From Chlorokybus atmophyticus (Eukaryota; Streptophyta; Chlorokybophyceae; Chlorokybales; Chlorokybaceae), in NCBI GenBank assembly GCA_009103225.1, contig RHPI01001202.1, forward strand, positions 138,121 to 202,120: DNA of 64,000 nt. The letters are read 5' to 3'. Position numbers and translations under genes: made by a program. This document shows positions 58,002 to 64,000 of this stretch, in pieces. The notes beneath the pieces are model-generated. The model saw only the letters and a program-made list of their open reading frames with translations. It did no database searches and was not told the origin of the DNA. Within the stretch, counting starts at the first letter, position 1; every line of letters begins with the position of its first letter.

Positions 58002-59596
58002 AACACTTGTGCTGAAATCTCATTACGAGTTATGTATGTACAAATGTAGACTTTTTTAAAAAGGCTATTATAATAAATCTAAACAGCTTTGTTAAGTGTA
58101 TATTTGCATAAAGCGTTGAATGCTGCGCGGGTTATTTGTAGATTAAGTTGGTTGGATGGTTTACAAAATTAAACAACTTGTTGAAATAAGAGTTTTTTTG
58201 AAGTTTATGATTTGTATCAATGCTGAGCATCTGTAACAACCTAGTTTTAACTCAAGGTGCTCCGATGCGCGTGTACAACAAAACACAAAAGTTATGATAT
58301 TATATATTGCAATGTAACATTTTATATTTATAATGTCGCAAACACAGATGCGTTGTGAATTATAGCATTGTGAAGGTACATGATTGGTTTTGTGTATGTA
58401 CATTCATGTTGGTGTTTTCAGGCTTCAAGACATGTGTTAGTTGTATGATACCTTTGCCGCCTTGTCGGATAGATACCTACAGTGAATACGTTGCGTGACA
58501 TGCATTGTATGCGCCGTCTATCTAGTCATGGGCGCGTAAGTGTATAGGCTTTCCAACAGTATCAATGCAGGTGTCATGCACACACGCACAAACACGGAAG
58601 AAGCCACATCAAAGTAGAGCACAACCAGTCAGGGCTATAAATTAAGACAGGGGCTTACACCTAACTATGTGCCGTAGCTAAGTGTATGCGTCACGCATGT
58701 AGCTGCATTTATCAAATAAGCTGTGCCACACATGCGCAACCATGCCGATGTATCACGTGGTGTCATTGCTAGACTTGGTGGTATGTTTAGTGTAGGCAGC
58801 AATGCGCGCAAACAATGTTGGCAGGATGCATGCCCATGTGTGAGAAAACTTTTGAGGCTGTAATGTGAATGTTGTGTGCATCGCTGCGGTTGACCTATGC
58901 ACACACGCACGCACGTTAAATGGGCGCTTCATCAAGAGTCCATTAGAACTTCTTAAAACAACGCAATATGCAAGGTTCGTGCATCTTAAATTGCAATTGG
59001 CAAGCCAAGCTGTAAGGTATTCCTACCTGGTTATCACTTATAGCATACTTGACAAATGTAGTGTTCAAGTTGTAGAACCCAAAACGCTGCATGTAGAGCT
59101 ATGGTAGTTCTATTGTGTATGCATGCCTAGTCACACACTGAGGAATGCATGTTCCTTTTTCCAAGTTTCCAACCCTTCGCTGACGGGCATACTAGTTACA
59201 CACTTCTGCACGGCTAAACGCTAAACACGCTAAACAGCATGTAACCTTGCAAGTCAAGGCATGTGCAAAATTGTGCATACTTTGCATGCAATGTGCACAA
59301 CAATAAGCGTAATGTAGTGTTCCACAATGCCTTCATAGGCATGCCAGTGGCGCTGCAAGGTGAGTGGTATCGGTCACATAGCCTGATACCCAGGAATGCG
59401 CATGCATCGTCCAGCTTCTCGGTAGGCATTGACTCAGCCACATATGGACTACTTGTAGCAGACTATGCCTAACTTGTCGTAGGCATGAAGGGGCATGCAA
59501 CTACGCATGCTGTGTTAGTCGAGTGTGTAAGTTGAGCGCTATATTTAGTCAAGGGGTACACACGGCGGGGGCAGACTACAACCAGCACAAACACCC

Positions 59597-61203
59597 CTAG
59601 TTAGCGGCTTCTCCACCAGATTGCTCTTCAAAAGCAGACTCCATGATGTCTTTGACTCCCACTGTCTGATACTGGGGCTGATCGCCTTCTTCAGGCGTAA
59701 GTAAACTGTCCCACCTGTTCACACCAACACTCTCCCTGCCATAGCAACACATGCCAAGGTAAGCACTTATAACCTCGACCGAATAAGATTGGGACCAATG
59801 TGACACTTACATGGTTGTGGCATGCGCATTGGTGGCGTGTCGTGAGAACCTCGACGCCTCAGCCTGCCGGCCATCGCTACGGCCCTCCGAGCCAGAACTA
59901 GAGATAAGTTCAGGGAGGTGATGTGATTTTACATTGGTGGGTGTAGGCTCGACGGACGACCCACCGGGAGCGCTTAACTGCTGTGATACAACAACGGTTG
60001 GTGCAAAGACGGATGAAGAAGTGTGAGCGTTGCACGCACATAACAAGCAAGAACCCAACAAACGCGCACACATGCAGGCTCGCACACATGCCCGCACACC
60101 TAAGGCACGCTGGCACACGCCCCACCCCAGCCACACATGCTCCCGCACGTGCGCACACACATGCTCGCAGACACCAGTGCACACACACATACGCATACAC
60201 GTGCACACACAGATGCACGCACACTTAAGCTTTCTACCTGTCTTTGGAGACCCTCGCATTCCAGTGTCATGGCGGTCAGCTGCTGTTTGTAGTGTTTGGC
60301 CTGCTTCGTCAATGTTGCGTTGGCCACACGAAGCTCAGCAGCCTGCGCACATGTACAAGCGCAGGCTATAAACAATGCCCACACTGGCATGCTTGAGGAG
60401 CAGCAGAAGAACAAAACCTCACTGTATGCCACTTACCGCCTCTTCAAGTTTGTCCACATGCTCTTGCTTTCTGCGCCGCGAGCGCCTCGCTGACTCGCGG
60501 TTTGCTAGCATTCTGAACACAAGCACACATACAAACACATTGGTGCACCGTCCAACTACCACAACCGACCAACCAACAGCAATGCCACTGACCGTCTCCT
60601 CTTCCTCGGGTCGTTGCTCAGCTCATCGTCCTGCCCGTCCACCTGCTCCTCAGACTTGTCGTTGGGGTCAGAACCCCCACTATCACCACCATGGTTGTGA
60701 TACTGCTGCTGCTGCTGCTGCTGGTGGTGTTGTTGCTGCTGTTGATGATGTTCGTAGTGTTGTTGGTCCTCGCTGCCAGATGTAGACAGCATTCCCAGCA
60801 CCTCCGCGTCAAACTGCGCCATCTCACGGGCTGAGGGTGGACCCCCTCGCATGTTGGAAGCACCACCACCCTGCTGCCCATCTATGGGGGACACTTGCTA
60901 TTACTGTTGTTGTTGGTGGTGGTGCGCAAAAGCAGGCATGGGGGAGGCAAAGCTACTGGATATGCCGGCTACGCTGTTACCTTGGGTGGCCATGTGGGGG
61001 AAGTAGACGTTGCTGTTGTTGTTGGGATCCTGAGCATAGCTGTAGTGGTTGTTGTTATTGTTGTTTGCGGCGGCCGCAGCAGCAGCAGCCCTGTGGTTGG
61101 CCTGCGCCTGCAGGTTGGCTGTCATCTGTTGCATGCCCACTGGCAGGGGAGTGGTGGCAAAGATGGACGTGCGCCCCGTCCTCACTCCAGGAGGCCCTGT
61201 CAT
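59597..61203 (-). CDS. bZIP transcription factor 2 (paralogue of bZIP 1)
   Basis: Nuclear bZIP DNA-binding protein. Minus-strand exons: 61203-60981, 60881-60593, 60512-60437, 60342-60238, 59980-59811, 59714-59597; consistent phases, 326 residues. The N-terminus has GRTSIFATTPLPVG (about residues 10-23), nearly identical to bZIP 1. Asn-, Ala-, His- and Gln-rich tracts follow (QQQHHQQQQQQQY), then an acidic DDELSNDPRK segment and the basic region RKRRRMLANRESARRSRRRK with the zipper HVDKLEEAAELRVANATLTK. The intron inside the basic region, directly before RMLANRESA, and the intron after the zipper core have the same positions and phases as in bZIP 1, so the two genes arose by duplication. They now lie tail to tail, 3.2 kb apart. 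C-terminal wording (WDSLLTPEEGD, VKDIMESAFEEQSG) is acidic and may be an activation domain. Confidence 0.9.
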
Positions 61204-64000
61204 GCTGAACTACGTATCTCTGTTCCCCTCCTAACCTCACGACACCACCAATGGCAACCCTCACACCCTCAGCCACAACCGTGGCCCTGTCTACAAGGAG
61301 GACACTCTCTCACAACAACCCTGACCCACAGAGCCACTGCCTCACTGCAAGCATGTCACCGCCCACACAACCATGCGTGCTTGCTCAGCAGCCATGCACG
61401 GTCAATGCAAGCAACAACCTCACTACCACACTACCACCACCACCGCTGCCGCCGCCGCCTCAACCCTCCCCCGCAACGACGATGATGCTGCCACGTCAAT
61501 CATGCAGGCAGAGAGGCGGTCAGCAGTTAATCACTAACCAGTACCAGTTGGTAATGACGACGTTGTTCAAAAGTAAACGGGACTGCTGATAGCAATTGTT
61601 GCGCCAATGGCATGCGTTCTATAGGTGCCAGCCGGGTTAACAGTGACCGCGGTCGCAGCCTTAGCAATCAGAGCAGCGGCGCTGATTGAGTTGCGAACGG
61701 AACACAAAAATCTGCACGCTGACAGGCTGCGGGAAAGTACATCCCAAAGTGCATCTAGCGGCGATGCGCACCGGACAAGGTACAGGTCGCTGATGATCTC
61801 GTTAAAATCATTGCCACCCTTAGTTTGAAGCACTGCATGCAATTGTTGCCTGCTTCATAATGATTATAGGCAGCTTCTAGGCTGGTTTGCCGCAAAGTTG
61901 GCCTATGCATCGTCGTTGTGTGGAGCCCCTGCCACTTGTTGCCTTGTTTGCCTTGTTTGCCCTGAACACACAGCGGTTGTCAACGTTAGGTTGAGGGCCA
62001 CATGGCCATCAATGAGGGGCCCTTTCTGAAGGGCTTTTAGGGTCTTTACCGGCGCGCACATACTGCGCGCCTGCTGAAAAGGGTAGTCGATGAATCACCC
62101 TTCCTCACTGATGAGCACTTTTTGTTCTGAGCAGTGCACTGATAACGGTGTGCAGTGTTGGCCGTTTAATTGATAGGCAGTCACGTCAAGGCGCGCGCGG
62201 TTGTGTGACAACAAGTCGCTCTACCAGTTGCTACGCCGTTTCCAGCTAGTCTGGTGCGCGGCTATGGCATGATGGGTGAGCTCCCTAGACCGGCCGCATG
62301 AAAACAACACCAATACATTGCATATGTGCTGGATACGATCCCGCAAGATACCTTGGCCGCGATCGTAGCACATCAGATTCTGTACTTTGGCCGGTATGCT
62401 GCGGGGGTCATTGAATGCATTGAGTGAGACGACGCGTTGGTCGTACAACTCTCTTGATGTCATTATGTAAATGTACGCGCAAAGCCAAGCAGCATGAAAA
62501 CACTGTTGTGAGCAGTAGCGGTAATGGCATTATTGGCATCGCTAGTGTGTGGCAACATGTGCACAACACGGGTCCTAATGCGCCGTCATTCCTACATCAG
62601 GCCGGCGCCTTGCCTACAGCATTTGCCAATCGCCAAGATGTCATATATGTTGTGCTTATGTACGTACAATGCCAACCCATTATTCACACGCAACTGCATG
62701 CTAACCTTCCTGTGTGCGATGCGTGCATGCACACGTGCAACTATGTGCATTTACGTACTAAGCAATGCATTTCTGTCACACAGGTAGAGTAGCACAGCGC
62801 TCTGTACACACACACAGCAAGTACATATGTATATAGGCTGTTGTCACACACATGCATGACGCATGTGCTCATACAAATGGTAAATCTGTGAGCATGCGCA
62901 TGTGCAAGTATATGTGCATGCGTATGTGCGAGTATGTGTGCATGCATATGTGCATGTGCCCATGTCAATCTACACATCTGTAAGTGATGTGTCAAGATGT
63001 TTGCACCTATGCATCAGCATTTGCGCGTGCATATGAACGCACGCGCACAACCCAATCGTGACAATCCGCTTCCAACATGCACCGCACATGAGCATGAGAG
63101 GTCACAAACGAAAGGTCATCAATGTGTATGAACAGTAATGTTGTCACTACTACTCACTCTACCTACACTTATGCACACCTACAGTACTGCTACTCACAGT
63201 GTCTACTCCTACCTACACCTGCATAGACGAGTTCTACTTACGACCTGCACACCCACTATTACTACACCCACCACCTCCTCCTAGACAACAGGTGAGCACC
63301 AACACTCCTGCGTACACGAATGCAAGCATACCCACATGCCTGCGTGAGTGCGCGTGCGTGTTCAGTAAGTCAGTCAGTCAGTCAGTCATTGCGTGTGCGC
63401 GTGCGTGCGCCCGTGCACACAACTTGGCTGCCTGCATGCGCGCGCGCGCCCGTGCATGTAGGCAGAGTGTGTGTGTGTATGTGTGTGTGTGTGCGTGCGC
63501 GTGCGCGTGTCAACAAACTGAAACACACGCACCTGGCCTGGTTGACGCCACTGCCTTCTAGTTCACATGGCCTGGCTGCCAGGGACTGCAGCAGGGAAGT
63601 GATGGAGGGGCAAGGAAGACGTACTCAAAGCATTGTCCCACTGTCTGGCCTGCCTGACGCTGCCTGCCGTGGCGTCATCACCGTGATTGCAGCAGGACGG
63701 TGGCATGGCAGCCCTGGTGGCCTGCTTGGTGGTCTGCACCTGACCGGGCAAGAGGGTGAGGGGCAGCGGCAGCAGCAGTCAGCACACATCACCTATCAGC
63801 ATTCCAGAGCAGTAGCCAACACACACTTCCACACACGAACACATCAACCCCAACACAACAATACATCAACAATCACGCACTTGCGCATGCACTTGCACTG
63901 ACTGCACACACAACAACGCACGCACACGCGCGCGCATTGACTGACTGCATTTGCAAACACCAATGCATAGATTCTTACACACACGCATGCGCGCACGCAC
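61204..64000. other. Region upstream of bZIP 2, no confident gene
   Basis: About 2.8 kb. 61204-61500 is the likely promoter/5' UTR of bZIP 2 (CCA/CCG triplets). A plus-strand frame at 61622-61828 (ALIELRTEHKNLHADRLRES) and a minus-strand frame at 62221-62463 (YDQRVVSLNAFNDPRSIPAK) look faintly coding but match nothing I know. 62820-63520 and 63900-64000 are CA/TG-rich, including a (TCAG) tandem at about 63367-63388. A plus-strand frame at about 63550-63770 may be an exon of an unseen gene. Confidence 0.35.

Larger units (their letters stand above)
56388..59596. other. Intergenic region between convergent bZIP genes
   Basis: About 3.2 kb. 57000-58450 is AT-rich and almost free of CA/TG simple sequence. 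Two clean hairpins lie here (57490-57523 and 57975-58001). No coding frame with family character was seen. Confidence 0.45.

Noticed and set aside
63367-63388. Possible CRISPR-like tandem (TCAG repeats)
   Set aside because: Simple tetranucleotide microsatellite without spacers, in a eukaryotic genome.

Overview
This window is nuclear DNA of an intron-rich eukaryote, probably a microalga or other protist. Nearly every gene is split by GT-AG introns (with a few GC-AG introns), acceptors mostly read TGCAG, and introns and spacers are full of CA/TG/GCATGC-rich simple sequence. Plant-type telo-boxes (AAACCCTA) near several gene starts hint at the green lineage, but this is not proof and I cannot name the species. 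No tRNA, rRNA, CRISPR array or intact transposon was recognised. A run of Ns covers 16229-16574.

Layout. 1-977 (+): 3' part of an E(z)-type histone H3K27 methyltransferase (CXC + SET). 1436-~3874 (-): MeaB/MMAA-type G3E GTPase of the methylmalonyl-CoA mutase/B12 pathway. 6428-8261 (-): uL1-domain nucleolar protein (RSL1D1/Utp30-like), divergent from 8734-9976 (+), an organellar ribosomal protein uS17. 11178-~11690 (-): unidentified gene with frameshifts. 12367-14302 (+): ARV1, a lipid/sterol homeostasis protein. 14908-18529 (-): FAD-dependent oxidoreductase of the squalene-epoxidase/PHBH-like class, interrupted by the N gap. 19197-23574 (+): a decayed, head-to-head inverted copy of that gene. 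24607-26932 (-): a second flavin monooxygenase (KMO/UbiH-like).

29603-33556 (-): 15-exon SAPS-domain protein (PP6 regulatory subunit), divergent from 34009-37600 (+), TFIP11/NTR1, a G-patch spliceosome-disassembly factor. 38119-40013 (-): TMX2-like thioredoxin-related transmembrane protein, divergent from 40746-43025 (+), a SWIM zinc-finger protein. 43740-45652 (+): ADPRM-type metallophosphatase. 48621-51017 (+): LON-substrate-binding-domain protein. 54817-56387 (+) and 59597-61203 (-): two convergent paralogous bZIP transcription factors sharing an unusual N-terminal motif. The rest is non-coding spacer with microsatellites, hairpins and a small dispersed repeat family.

How they work together: these are mostly unrelated housekeeping genes. 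Repeated head-to-head pairs (uL1/uS17, SAPS/TFIP11, TMX2/SWIM) with 0.45-0.75 kb between start codons suggest shared bidirectional promoters. The 14.9-27 kb segment is special in holding two flavoprotein monooxygenases plus an inverted pseudogene copy of one. Exon coordinates were worked out by eye from splice consensus, phase and family similarity; no database search was run.
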